NCBI GenBank assembly: GCA_001887945.1
Contig: LDOQ01000303.1
Span: 62,001 to 126,000 of the forward strand
Source of the DNA: Spraguea lophii
Taxonomy: Eukaryota; Microsporidia; Spragueidae
Direction of reading: 5' to 3'
DNA: 64,000 nucleotides
Part shown: piece after piece, positions 41,849-51,852 of the stretch
Layout: each line of letters starts with the position of its first letter
Numbering within the stretch: position 1 is the stretch's first letter
Position numbers and translations under genes: made by a program
The notes under the pieces: generated by a model
Databases searched by the model: none
Told to the model about the DNA's origin: nothing
Seen by the model: the letters and a program-made list of their open reading frames with translations, nothing else

Positions 41849-42934
41849 GGTTATATTAAAATGTTAAATTATAATATAATCCTTAATTATTCGTGTTGGT
41901 TTAATTAGGACATAACAAGCTAATTTGGAAAATATATTATTAATTCGGTATTCGATGGTAAAATATAATCTTTTAATATCAATATTTAAAAACCAGAGCA
42001 ATAAAGAATAGCAATACGTTCTGTATTACCATAAAAAATAAATTTTCATTATCTGTAAAAAATATATAGCATGATTTTTTATAACGACTGTGATTCAAAA
42101 ATTATGAACTTTCTTCTATAATTTAAATAAATGAAAAAATTATTTACAATGACTTTTTAATAATTTTTTTCAATAATGATGACTATGAAAAAATAGCCCA
42201 AATCGGAAAAGGAAAAGATATTTATATATTTTTTCACGAAAGAAGGAGATTGTATATTGTTATAAAGAAGATACCAAACCTCACAAATTGTTTCAGTTAG
42301 TTTATTTAAAATGCCTAAAGGCCATTCAACTTTTTTATAAAAAACAAGGATATGTTAAGCTTATGATTTCGTCGTTATCTCACGACCACATAACTAATCT
42401 GTCTCTGGTAATTTATTGATAATATAATATCCATAAAAGGAAATAATACAATAAACAGGAAAATTTTATTAAATGGAATTTTGAAAATAATTGTTGTTAT
42501 GAAAAAGATATGTTTTAAACATTCTTATAAATGAAAGTCTAATATTTAAATATGACGAAAATGCGTAGAATAATAAGTTAATTGAATATTAAAAAAAGTA
42601 ATTGATTCAAATTGTTTGTTGTATGGATAAAATAAAAAATTTATTGAGCAGAGAAAATCCATTGGAACTTCTGAAAGTGTACGAATTAAGAAATTTCCTT
42701 GATAAAAATTGTTGTAAACAAAAAATTACTGATTATTTTATTTTAAAATAGCCTTATTAAGTAAACAGCTTGAATTAATTTTTTATATATTTTTCAGTTG
42801 GAACCTAGATACCTATAATATACTTTTTTGAAAGAAATTATTTTTTTCTATTCTTGTGATGACAATAAAAAAAGAAATAACAATAGAATGTTTTAAAAAA
42901 ATATGTATAGAAGAAAAGAAAAAAAGCAATTATG
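41849..42934. other. gene-free stretch before Merlin remnant
   Basis: No supported gene. About 42070-42240 weakly matches 300-480. Small open frames (for example a 43-codon one starting 42624, LLSRENPLELLKVYELRNF) may be the broken N-terminal part of the transposase remnant that follows. Confidence 0.4.
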
Positions 42935-43580
42935 ATGATGTGTAAACATTGTCTCAGTAAGAGGAACATTGTAAAAAATGTCAAAAATTTAATAAAATGT
43001 ATAAAAACCGAAGTTTTTATTATTAAACATTAGATTAGGATAAATTTATTTCAATAATATATACCATTTAAATAAGTAGCAAGAGTATTTGAATTATTAT
43101 GTAACGTAAAAATAAAATAACAATTAAAATAATAGGAAAAGTTGTGTTAAAATATAATAAAGAAAGTAAATTAAACAGGAAAAAGCAACTGTAGAAATCA
43201 ATGAATCTAAGTCTGGCAAGAGAAAATATAACAAAGGCATAGAATAGAGAGAACTTAGATTCGGGGAGTTGTGGAGAGAATAAGATAGAGAAAAATAGCA
43301 TTACAGCTTTCCATTAAAAAAGTAAAGCTGAAATAAACAAATTCTGTAAAAAAATATATTATAAAAGATAACAGTGTTTACACAAATTATTGGAGAGGTT
43401 ATAGTAATATTCATAAAAATTATTTTCATTCAATTGTAAACTATTTTATATCTTTTATTGATACAATTCTAGGAGTACACACAAATAATATAGAAAAAAC
43501 ATAGTGTGGAATTAAACAATATATAAAAAAGAACGTATAATTCATCATTATTAAAATATTATCTAATATTATTTGTTTTT
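42935..43580 (+). pseudogene. Merlin-type transposase remnant (plus strand)
   Basis: Plus-strand translation shows family landmarks in order: a zinc-finger-like CKHCLSKRNIV (about 42940), the DDE core ATVEINESKSGKRKYNKG (about 43184-43239), VYTNYWRGYSNI (about 43375-43410), and GVHTNNIEKT followed after a stop by CGIKQYIKK (about 43471-43535). Stops and frameshifts separate the blocks. The IHTNTIE-type motif and the VEIDES..GKRKYN motif make the assignment secure. No terminal repeats were found. Confidence 0.72.
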
Positions 43581-43842
43581 TTAAGAAATGAAAATAAAGA
43601 AGCGTATTATATTTTAATACAATTACTAAGTTATTAACCTTTTTAATATTTATTTATTGACATCACAAGGATAGAAAAAAATAATTTCTTTCAAAGGGGT
43701 ATAACATAAGTATTTTAGAATCTTTTTTTATAAAATTTCTTGATGAAATAATTTTATTATTTATTTTCAGGTAAAAAAAAATTTCCTTATTTTTTTAATA
43801 AAAATTACAACTATAAAAGAAATCTAAAATAACCCTTTTAAC

Positions 43843-45249
43843 ATGAAATTTTATATTTTGACAGCAGTTGCAATATTCTTTTTTGACATAAATAAAATAT
43901 TTGATATACATATCAATTGTACAAAAATAAAAATTAGAGATATTTTAAAAGACAAGGATATGAGGGAAGATGGAAATTGTGACTTAACTAATATTGCACA
44001 TGATGAATATCAAATACAGTATATGTCACCAACGAAATGCCAAACAAAAAAGACAAAGAATAGTTTGAAATCACGTATAACCAATTCTGAAGAAAAAATT
44101 AAAGCAAGAATAATAAATTTATTCAACCCACGAAAAAATAATGTTATAAAACAGCTAAATTCCAGGCTTTCTTGTGATAACCTTTTTTCCGCTTCTTTGT
44201 CTTCTTATTATTCTAGAAATTCACTATATTTTCGTCGCATGATATCAAAAGAGAATGATAAAGATTCGGAAACTAAAAATATACCATCAGACCCAATTTA
44301 TACCGAATTTCCATTTGGTAGTAAATTACCAGACTCAACTTATATTAAGTTTGCACTTGATGATGATTTACCCGAATTAACTTATGCAGAATTTCCAGTT
44401 GATAATGCATCACCAGAACCAGTTTCTGTCGAATTTTCAGTTGTCAGTGAATTATCAGAACCAACGTATGTTAATTTTACATTTGATAATACATCATCAG
44501 AACCAGTTTCTGTCGACCTTCCTGTTGTCAATGAATTATCAGAGACAACTTATGTTGATCTTCTATTTGACAATACATCATCAGATTCAATTCATGACGA
44601 ATTTTCAGTTGTTAACGAATTATCAGAGCCAACTTATGTTAATTTTACATTTGATAATATATCATCAGAATCAACTTATGCCGAACTTCCAGTTGATAAA
44701 GAACCCTCAAAGCCAACCTATGTTGATCTTCAAAATCATATGTTCTCCGAACAAGGAATAGGAAAAACACTTGAAGAATCTATACATGATAGGTTTTCGA
44801 AATTACTGAAATTACCGGTATTTTCAGATAATTCAACTAGAAAAATCGAGAATAGTTTATCATGTATTATGAAATCTCTAACACCAATTGACGCCGCAAC
44901 AGAAGAATCACGTTCAGCATTAAACATTCCGAACGAAAATAATGGTGGGAAAATAAATAATCAAGTAGCATCGCCGATTCAGGACAACCCCCCTATTTTA
45001 GAAGAGAATCAATTAATACATAACAAAAAAACAACCTCTGAAATGGAAAGTACTTTGGAACGAAATACACCAAACCATTTTCCTTGTGCAGGAAATTATA
45101 TTGAGAGAATGAATGAGAAAAAGTTAGAAAAAGAAGTTAAAGACACTAGTTTAACATATGAACATACTTCGGAAGGAAACCCTTGTATCCCCTATTATAA
45201 TGGTCCATACATACTTGAAAATAATGTCCAAGTACCTCGTCCGGTTTAG
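43843..45249 (+). CDS. secreted protein with ten 14-aa repeats (468 aa)
   Basis: Not recognised by function. A signal peptide (KFYILTAVAIFFF, about 1-22) precedes a basic region. Residues ~152-297 (DNA about 44296-44733) are roughly ten tandem 14-residue units alternating two types, TYVNFTFDNTSSEP and VSVDLPVVNELSET. The C-terminal 170 residues are polar and disordered. Unlike the other secreted genes it has CCC upstream (AACCCTTTTAAC). The 42-bp period keeps all three frames in phase, which explains a long open shadow frame at 44384-44761. Repeat-bearing secreted proteins are often surface antigens; that is a guess here. Confidence 0.8.
   Translation: MKFYILTAVAIFFFDINKIFDIHINCTKIKIRDILKDKDMREDGNCDLTNIAHDEYQIQYMSPTKCQTKKTKNSLKSRITNSEEKIKARIINLFNPRKNNVIKQLNSRLSCDNLFSASLSSYYSRNSLYFRRMISKENDKDSETKNIPSDPIYTEFPFGSKLPDSTYIKFALDDDLPELTYAEFPVDNASPEPVSVEFSVVSELSEPTYVNFTFDNTSSEPVSVDLPVVNELSETTYVDLLFDNTSSDSIHDEFSVVNELSEPTYVNFTFDNISSESTYAELPVDKEPSKPTYVDLQNHMFSEQGIGKTLEESIHDRFSKLLKLPVFSDNSTRKIENSLSCIMKSLTPIDAATEESRSALNIPNENNGGKINNQVASPIQDNPPILEENQLIHNKKTTSEMESTLERNTPNHFPCAGNYIERMNEKKLEKEVKDTSLTYEHTSEGNPCIPYYNGPYILENNVQVPRPV
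44293..44735 (+). repeat. 42-bp coding tandem repeat
   Basis: About ten units of 42 bp within the secreted protein, two alternating subtypes. Adjacent same-type units are more alike than neighbours, suggesting amplification of an 84-bp pair. Confidence 0.75.
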
Positions 45250-46411
45250 CATACTAAAAAACAAAATTAAAAGCATAGAATTTGACGTTTATTCCAGATG
45301 AAACAGGAAATGACAATTAATCATAAAAATAAAAGATATTTTTTACAATTTTTTTAAAATACAATTTTAAGTATTATCAAAATATTTCGCTTACTTGCAA
45401 CCCACCATAATTTAAAATTATTGGGACAGGGTAACTTATAGTAAATAGTTTCACCGCATATATGCATTAACATCATTTTATATTATGTTCCAGAGCTTTA
45501 AAGTTTGGGATATAATGTAACCATCTTTTTTTCAATTTTGATAATATTTTCTCTGGTATAATAATCCAGATTTCCAATCAAATTAACGATGACCACATTA
45601 GATAAGCATTGTTTAAATTTATCAATAATATAATCATAAAATATATAATCAATCTACACTATCTAACATTCCCCAATATTTTTTTAATATTTACATAAAT
45701 ATTTTACAATTTCGTTCTCATCCCCTTACCATATTTATTTCATATTCAGATATTTTATTATCAATATACCAATATATTTATTGGATAGAATATGATATAT
45801 ATTAAAAATGTATTTTCAACATACTCACAATATCAAAAATACCAATATTATTTATTCGTGTAATTAACCTATCAATTACCGTACATAAAATTTATTAAAT
45901 ACGTAATTAATAATTAAAATAATACATTATTTCTTTTTTTTAAGTTTACACATTCAAAAATAAAACAGACCATTGTAGCCACAACAAACCAAAATATTTT
46001 GATAATAAATAAAAATTTTTTTATTCTAAACTCATTTCCTTAAATTCACCAAAAAATTTTATTTTTTAATTATTTTCAAGATCTACTAACTATAAGTTAA
46101 TACTTAAATTAAATATATTCAACATTATTTAAAAAACGAACTTAAATAAAAAAATAACATTTAAATTATCAATCTCCCGTATAAATATATTAACAGCAAA
46201 CAACTTTCTATAAAATAATTATATTTGATCCTGAAAAACATAATAAATACTTATTACATATTAACCGATATAATAAATAAATTAAAACAACTAACCTATA
46301 CTAACCTTATGGTTATAATACATCCACAATAATTTTTATATTATATCATTAATAAGTTTATCTATTACATCGATCTTATTATTAAATATATCATCTAATA
46401 TTTCTATTCTT
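45250..46411. other. intergenic with repeat copy F
   Basis: No gene. Contains the diverged repeat copy F (about 45390-45625). The remainder is AT-rich with short TTTTAAATT-type runs. AACTAACCTATACTAACCTTATGG near 46289 is a loose CCTAA-type motif. Confidence 0.5.
45390..45625 (-). repeat. tRNA-headed SINE-like repeat, copy F (diverged, truncated)
   Basis: Matches the 3' half of the family on the minus strand: TGCAACCCACCATAATTTAA, GTTTCACCGCATATATGC, TTATGTTCCAGAGC, and TCTGGTATAATAATCC. The head is absent. Confidence 0.6.
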
Positions 46412-46702
46412 TTTATTAATGAAACTTTTTTTATCAAAGTTTCCTGGCCGGTTGCAGCCTATCATGGTCTATGACCTTCGGTTCCTCGAACACATCCAAG
46501 CTTGTACTTACTGGTTTCGTTACAGATATACATTACTCTCAGCTTACCTTATACTCCAGAGTGTTGGGATTTTGCGTATGGTGCGCGTCGCCGTCCCTCC
46601 TCCCGCTCTTAAGGAATCCCCACCCTTTTTCGTTGCATAATATTAGCCGAGTCACAAATTAATCCAGAGATCGCAACTACATCAATTAAATAATATTTAA
46701 TC
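46412..46702 (-). repeat. tRNA-headed SINE-like repeat, copy G (5'-truncated)
   Basis: Well-preserved 3' 290 bp on the minus strand: terminal AATGAAACTTTTTTTATC, CTGGCCGGTTGCAGCCTATC, GACCTTCGGTTCCTCG, ACTCCAGAGTGTTGGGATTT, TGCGTATGGTGCGCGTCG and AATATTAGCCGAGTCAC. GC content is clearly above its surroundings, suggesting a younger copy. Confidence 0.85.
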
Positions 46703-46906
46703 TAATAGAAAAGTTATCTTACAAAACATATTTAATATATACCATCTAACTCTTACACAATCGATCTATTAATATTAATTTTTATATTTAAAATTAATAA
46801 CATACATAGATACGATAACAAATATATATAAGTTGTATATATTACAATCACATATACATAATAACCACTACATATTTTCTCCTTTATATATTTTTTTTTC
46901 TCCACG

Positions 46907-46909
46907 CCC
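46907..46909 (+). promoter_or_regulatory. CCC start-proximal signal
   Basis: CCC in CACGCCCAATACTCC lies 14 bases before the ATG at 46923 and supports that start over upstream non-ATG codons. Confidence 0.55.
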
Positions 46910-46922
46910 AATACTCCTTTAC

Positions 46923-47798
46923 ATGCACACATGTACAGCATGCAACAAATCTTTTAGAAAACCAATAGAATTATACCAACATAAATTTACACATTATAAA
47001 ATAAGAAACTATTGTTGTACATTATGTCCAAAAGCATATTATACAAATAAACATCTAAAAGTACATATGCTTAACCATTATTGGAATATGGTAGACAGTA
47101 ACAATATCATTACTTTAAATAAGAATGACAAAAACAAAGATAACGTAAATAATAAAGAAAGAGATGGTAATAAAGAAGATTGCAATGTTAATAACAAAGA
47201 TAACATAAACAACACCAATAATAATAATGATAACATAAATAAAGATGACAAAGAAGATAACATAAATAATAATATACACATAATAAATAATATAAAAATA
47301 ATAAAATATAAATGTAATATATGTAAATGTAAAGAATTTAAAACGAAAGATAAACTCAATAGACATATGAATACATGTAATAAAACATATAAATGTAATA
47401 GATGTAATAAAATATACGTTAAAAAGAAGAATCTATACAATCATACCATTAAATGTAATTACAATAATATTAATGATAATAATAACGGAGATAATAATAG
47501 CGATAGCAATGAACAGAACAATAAAGATAATAATAAAGAATGTAATGAACAGAATAACAATAACAATAATATATTATCTACTAACAATATTAACATATCT
47601 ACTATAAATAACATTAATAAACAATCTGTTAATAAAAAATATATAACATGTAATATTTGTAATAAAATATTAAATATAAAATCTATTAAATCACATATAA
47701 AAAATATTCATAATAAAATAAAAGAATATAAATGTATATGTGGTAAAGAATACGGATATAAAAAATCATATAAGAATCATATATGTAATAAACAATAA
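46923..47798 (+). CDS. multi-zinc-finger protein, TFIIIA-like candidate (291 aa)
   Basis: About six zinc fingers in two clusters. Fingers 1-2 (CTACNKSF..H..H and CTLCPKAYY..H..H) lie at residues ~3-52; fingers 3-6 (CNICKCKEF, CNRCNKIYV, CNICNKILN, CICGKEYG) lie in the C-terminal half. Several of the last fingers end in Cys or a single His rather than HxxxH. The spacer is an Asn/Asp-rich low-complexity tract. A chain of many fingers in a microsporidian could be TFIIIA (5S rRNA transcription), but a general C2H2 transcription factor fits equally. The ATG at 46923 is supported by CCC. Confidence 0.8.
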   Translation: MHTCTACNKSFRKPIELYQHKFTHYKIRNYCCTLCPKAYYTNKHLKVHMLNHYWNMVDSNNIITLNKNDKNKDNVNNKERDGNKEDCNVNNKDNINNTNNNNDNINKDDKEDNINNNIHIINNIKIIKYKCNICKCKEFKTKDKLNRHMNTCNKTYKCNRCNKIYVKKKNLYNHTIKCNYNNINDNNNGDNNSDSNEQNNKDNNKECNEQNNNNNNILSTNNINISTINNINKQSVNKKYITCNICNKILNIKSIKSHIKNIHNKIKEYKCICGKEYGYKKSYKNHICNKQ

Positions 47799-47814
47799 AT
47801 AATATATATTGTTA

Positions 47815-47900
47815 GTTGTAATAATATAGGGTTAGGTTAGGTTATACAATAATATTATATTGTTAATTATAATACCCTATGGTTAGGTTAGGTTCCATAA
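47815..47900 (+). repeat. short GGTTA(G)-type telomere-like motifs
   Basis: GGGTTAGGTTAGGTTA at about 47828 and GGTTAGGTTAGGTTCC at about 47882. The two lie within a duplicated patch that also shares ATAATATTATATTGTTAATTATAAT-like sequence. TTAGG units are telomeric in several eukaryotes; here the runs are too short to be telomeric. Confidence 0.6.
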
Positions 47901-48005
47901 CAACAATAAACATAATATTATATAACAACCATTGTAATAATATTATACAACAATAAACATAATAATAAACATATTATATAATAATATTAATAATAAATAA
48001 TTTAT

Positions 48006-50165
48006 TCATATAATTGTATTATAAAAATTAATAATATATTCTTCTATATCTATATCTTTATTATTATATAATATAGGATATATTCTATTTATATTAATAT
48101 TCTTACTTTCTAATATATCTATAATCATATCTTTATCTTCTAATACCGAAATAAATAATTTTATATATCCTATACAATATTTTATATTCTCTTCATTATT
48201 TATTAATACCAATAATTTTAATATAGATTTTATATTTATTTTATAAGATGTAGTAATATGATTGTTAGTGGTAGTAATGGTATTATCAGTAATGATGTTA
48301 TTATTATTAGTATCATTATTATTACTATCACTCATATCGTTATTATTACTATCACTATTATATCTATCATTAGTATATATTTTATCTATAAGTATTAATA
48401 AATTATTCATATATCTTTTATTCTTTGTATGTAATTCTTCTATTAAATATTCTATAGAATTATTATTTATAATAATAGTATTTATTATTCTATTAGTATT
48501 ATGATTGTTATTAATATTAATGATATCTATATTCTTATTATCTATAATATTAGTATCTATACTGTTAGTAATAGTAATAGAATAATAAATATTATCTATA
48601 CTGTTATCACACTTATTATCATATTTATTGTCATACGCTGTTATTGATGTAATCTTATTACTGAGAGAGTATATTAATTCTCTATTCATATTATCTGTTA
48701 ATACAAATGGTAATATATATTTATTATTCTCTATCTTACCTATTACTTGTATATATATCTTAGGATCTAAATGATATATTTCTATTATTCTTTTTTCTTC
48801 TTCTTTATTAAGTGTAGTATAATCTAATAATTTAAGAAGTAGAATAGATATAATATCTATTTTAAATCTTTTAAAAAGAAGATTTATAATTATTTTATTA
48901 TCCAATAATTTCATAGTATTAATATTATTGTTATTATGGTTAGTGGTATAGTTATCAGTATGGTTAGTAGTAATATTATGTTTGTTAATAATATTGGTAT
49001 TATTGTTAATATTATTCCCTTTATTATCACTAACATTAGTATAATTATCATTATTATCTATTATATTTAGATCACAAGGGTTACCATGGGTTAGTATACA
49101 TTTATTATATTTAATATTATATAATATATATAATAATCTTTCTATTATTATATTACTTCCATTGTCTAATTGATGTATAATAAATTCTTTATCTTCTATA
49201 AACTGTATAATGATATTATAATAATTACTATTATATAGAATATATTCTATAGAAGATAAATATTCTAAGATATAATTATTTTTATATAATAATTTTATTA
49301 TAGAATTTATAATATTATTATTATGATTGATAGCAGTATTGTTGGTATCATCTATACAATCATTGTTATTATTATCATCTATATAATTATTATTTATAAT
49401 ATATGTAATAATATCTATATGTCTATTATATAATATATTATTATTCTTTAATATTACAATAACTTTATCTATTATCTTAATAATATTATTCTTAGTAATA
49501 TTATCTATAATATATTTTATAATATAATCTATACATTTATATTCTTTAATATTCATTCTTTTATATATTTTTATTATAAATTCTATTATTCTAATAATAT
49601 TATTGTTAATATGATTGATATGATTGTTAGTAGTATTAATAATAGTATTATTGTTGATATGACTAATATGATTGTTAGTAGTATCAGTAATAGTATTAAT
49701 ATTGTTAGTATTATTTTTATTATTATCATCATTATTATTACCATTATAATCTTTATTATTATTATCATTATTATGATGATATCTATGTTCTATTATAAAA
49801 TTTAAATAATCATTATAAATTGAATATGTTTTTTTATTACATTTTTTTATTTTCTTATAAAATAATTGTAGAAGTATTAGAAATTCATTATCATTTAAAT
49901 TATAAATTATATTAGATATTATTTTATAATTATTATCAGTATGATTAATAATAGTAATATTACTTTTATGTTCTATGTTATTATCATTATCATTGTTATT
50001 TGTATTATTATTTATATTATCAGTATTATCATTGTTATGATTATTATTATCAATATTACTTTTATGTTCTGTGTTATAACAGAATGTAAATATCATATCT
50101 ATTCTTTTATAAATATTTATTTTGTTATAATTATTTTCTTTTTTATATTTATTTTTATTATTCAT
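48006..50165 (-). CDS. hypothetical Asn-rich helical protein (719 aa)
   Basis: Not recognised. A solenoid-like series of hydrophobic helices (for example EFLILLQLFYKKIKK, IKSILKLLVLINNEENIKYCIGYIKLFISVLED) alternates with Asn/Asp/Thr-rich linkers. The helices without the linkers would make a HEAT/ARM-type protein of ~450 residues. The start is supported by CCC (AAACCCAAAGAAATATA). No signal peptide. The extreme Asn content matches the GPI transferase and the 24611 gene. Reverse-frame open stretches here are Ile/Leu-rich shadows. Confidence 0.75.
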   Translation of the reverse strand: MNNKNKYKKENNYNKINIYKRIDMIFTFCYNTEHKSNIDNNNHNNDNTDNINNNTNNNDNDNNIEHKSNITIINHTDNNYKIISNIIYNLNDNEFLILLQLFYKKIKKCNKKTYSIYNDYLNFIIEHRYHHNNDNNNKDYNGNNNDDNNKNNTNNINTITDTTNNHISHINNNTIINTTNNHINHINNNIIRIIEFIIKIYKRMNIKEYKCIDYIIKYIIDNITKNNIIKIIDKVIVILKNNNILYNRHIDIITYIINNNYIDDNNNNDCIDDTNNTAINHNNNIINSIIKLLYKNNYILEYLSSIEYILYNSNYYNIIIQFIEDKEFIIHQLDNGSNIIIERLLYILYNIKYNKCILTHGNPCDLNIIDNNDNYTNVSDNKGNNINNNTNIINKHNITTNHTDNYTTNHNNNNINTMKLLDNKIIINLLFKRFKIDIISILLLKLLDYTTLNKEEEKRIIEIYHLDPKIYIQVIGKIENNKYILPFVLTDNMNRELIYSLSNKITSITAYDNKYDNKCDNSIDNIYYSITITNSIDTNIIDNKNIDIININNNHNTNRIINTIIINNNSIEYLIEELHTKNKRYMNNLLILIDKIYTNDRYNSDSNNNDMSDSNNNDTNNNNIITDNTITTTNNHITTSYKINIKSILKLLVLINNEENIKYCIGYIKLFISVLEDKDMIIDILESKNININRIYPILYNNKDIDIEEYIINFYNTII

Positions 50166-50376
50166 TATATTTCTTTGGGTTTGGTAGAAAAAAATATATT
50201 TTTTTTATAATATTTTTATTATAATATTTATATTATTTTAATAAAAGTAGTATATTCAATTATGTTTTATTATTATATTATAATATTATGTTTATAACAA
50301 GTATTATCATATTAGAATATATCATTCAATATTATTATAATTAAAATATAATTATAACATATAAAATTTTTATCCC

Positions 50377-50892
50377 ATGTTAAATTTCATACTTCCTGAT
50401 AATCCATCTCCCCAAACGCTTTTGTTGTGTAAAGATCTTAAAGCTATTATGAATGGAAATGATATGAATATAAAAATATCTGAAGATTGTAAAAAGCCGT
50501 TTAGATTTATATTATTGTCTGGCGATGAAAAAATAATTTTTAGAATTATAGAATATAAATCTACCTCTGAATTAAGACGTGCATCTATAAAACAAAATAA
50601 CAGAGAATTGGTTGTATCTAATTTTACTTCTGAATTGGGCAATATTATAGTTAATTGGTTTATAAAAATATTTCCTATTACTAATAATAATACAAATGAA
50701 ATCATAAGTTTGACAAATTCAGAAGATTATATTTTTTTGAGAGTAAATAGATATAAGATAGAGTCGAAGGAAAATGTTATTTTACAGGATATAGGATTTC
50801 ATATGACGTTGAGGGTTGAGCGCATAAAGTTGGGCACACAAAATATGAAAATAAAATTTAAGGAAAAACATAAAATATTGACAGAAAAATAA
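50377..50892 (+). CDS. Brix-domain ribosome biogenesis protein (IMP4/RPF1 type)
   Basis: The sigma-70-like Brix fold is recognisable: LPDNPSPQTLLLCKDLKAIM (matching the N-terminal TSRDPS..L..FAKEL of the family), ELRRASIKQNNRELVVSNFT (REI..HGN.PHLI..NFTT), LGNIIVNWFIKIFPI, NSEDYIFLRVNRYKI (NR.DFI.FRHH.Y) and ILQDIGFHMTLRVERIKLGT (QELGPRF.LKL..I..GT). Brix proteins act in nucleolar pre-rRNA processing (IMP4 with the U3 snoRNP, RPF1 with the 60S). 171 aa, so only the core is kept. CCC directly abuts the ATG. Which Brix member it is cannot be settled from this sequence alone. Confidence 0.8.
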   Translation: MLNFILPDNPSPQTLLLCKDLKAIMNGNDMNIKISEDCKKPFRFILLSGDEKIIFRIIEYKSTSELRRASIKQNNRELVVSNFTSELGNIIVNWFIKIFPITNNNTNEIISLTNSEDYIFLRVNRYKIESKENVILQDIGFHMTLRVERIKLGTQNMKIKFKEKHKILTEK

Positions 50893-51396
50893 ATAGATTT
50901 TTTTTAAAATAATAATTATAATGATCTTTAGTAATTGGTGAATGAAAGGGTTGTTTTTTTCCTAGTGGAAAATTAAAAAACAATGATTTCTTTAAACATT
51001 TTTTAATAATAACGTATAAGTAAATAATTATCTTCCTCTATATGAAATCTTCTCGACCGAAGAATATAATTATATTTCCTTTTATTTACCATTATTGCAT
51101 ATTCTTATAACTTAAGGATAATAACAATTATTACACGATTGAATTTAAAAGGAGATAATTCTTATAAAGGAATTATAAATGCTATTGCGTTTACACGTAT
51201 GATATGTTAACAATTATTATATCATTAAATTAAAAGAATTATAAACGATATTGAGATGTATAATATATTAATATTATTACAATAATAAAATTGATATTTC
51301 TTATAAAAAAATTATATATAATTATAAACTTTTTATTTAAATAATATTTTTAAAAAAATATATATATTCTTATTTTTAAAAAGTAGTAACCCTGTA
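50893..51396. other. intergenic with repeat family 2 tail
   Basis: AT-rich spacer. Near 50930-50985, TTGGTGAATGAAAGGGTTG followed by CTAGTGGAAAATTAAAAA matches the tail of repeat family 2. Otherwise nothing recognised. Confidence 0.45.
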
Positions 51397-51579
51397 ATGG
51401 CTAAGAAGAAACAGATAACAAATTTTAATATAGATAAAACTAATCTTAAAGAATTAGATATTGATTATCTTATAAATAGAAATAAAACAATAGATGAAAT
51501 ATTTATGTTATCAAAGAAATTTAGAGAGAAATTTACAGTAGAAGAAGGAGTGTCAGAGGCAAAAATATTTTTTTATTAA
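51397..51579 (+). CDS. small hypothetical protein (60 aa)
   Basis: CCC-marked start (GTAACCCTGTA). The 60-residue basic protein has a Lys-rich start and a balanced charged helical middle (LKELDIDYLINRNKTIDEIFMLSKKF). Not recognised. Its supporting evidence is the CCC signal, non-repetitive composition and a similarly marked tiny ORF 120 bp downstream on the same strand. Confidence 0.58.
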   Translation: MAKKKQITNFNIDKTNLKELDIDYLINRNKTIDEIFMLSKKFREKFTVEEGVSEAKIFFY

Positions 51580-51702
51580 ATTTATTTTATATGAAAATAT
51601 AATATTCTTATTTTAAAAAATTATATAGTATTATATTACTATTCTTCTTTATTTTATCGTCTTCTCCTCCTTTATATTTTTATTTAGAAATATTTTATCC
51701 CA

Positions 51703-51852
51703 ATGGATTATAATTCAGAAATAAAAATATATAAAGAAAAAGAAATTACTAAAGAAGATGTTATAAAAGGAATAAAAATATTAATAGATGAAAAAGATAA
51801 TGTAGATGATATAACAAAATTACAGTTGGAAGAGGTAACAGATCATTTGTAA
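51703..51852 (+). CDS. very small hypothetical protein (49 aa)
   Basis: ATG preceded by CCC in TTATCCCA, followed by 49 codons ending in TAA. The peptide is highly charged and helical (EITKEDVIKGIKILIDEK). Not recognised. Same strand as the 60-aa ORF 120 bp upstream; the pair could be small subunits of a larger complex or uncharacterised micropeptides. Only the CCC signal and composition support it. Confidence 0.5.
   Translation: MDYNSEIKIYKEKEITKEDVIKGIKILIDEKDNVDDITKLQLEEVTDHL

Noticed and set aside
42624..42755. 43-codon ORF with LLSRENPLELLKVYELRNF
   Set aside because: Too short and unmarked; more likely a fragment of the adjacent Merlin-type transposase remnant.
43068..43301. 77-codon minus-strand open frame
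   Set aside because: Antisense to the Merlin-type remnant, low complexity.
46419..46662. two overlapping plus-strand open frames
   Set aside because: Antisense through repeat copy G.
46833..46922. 30-codon N-terminal extension of the zinc-finger gene
   Set aside because: Would need a TTG start; the ATG at 46923 is preceded by CCC.
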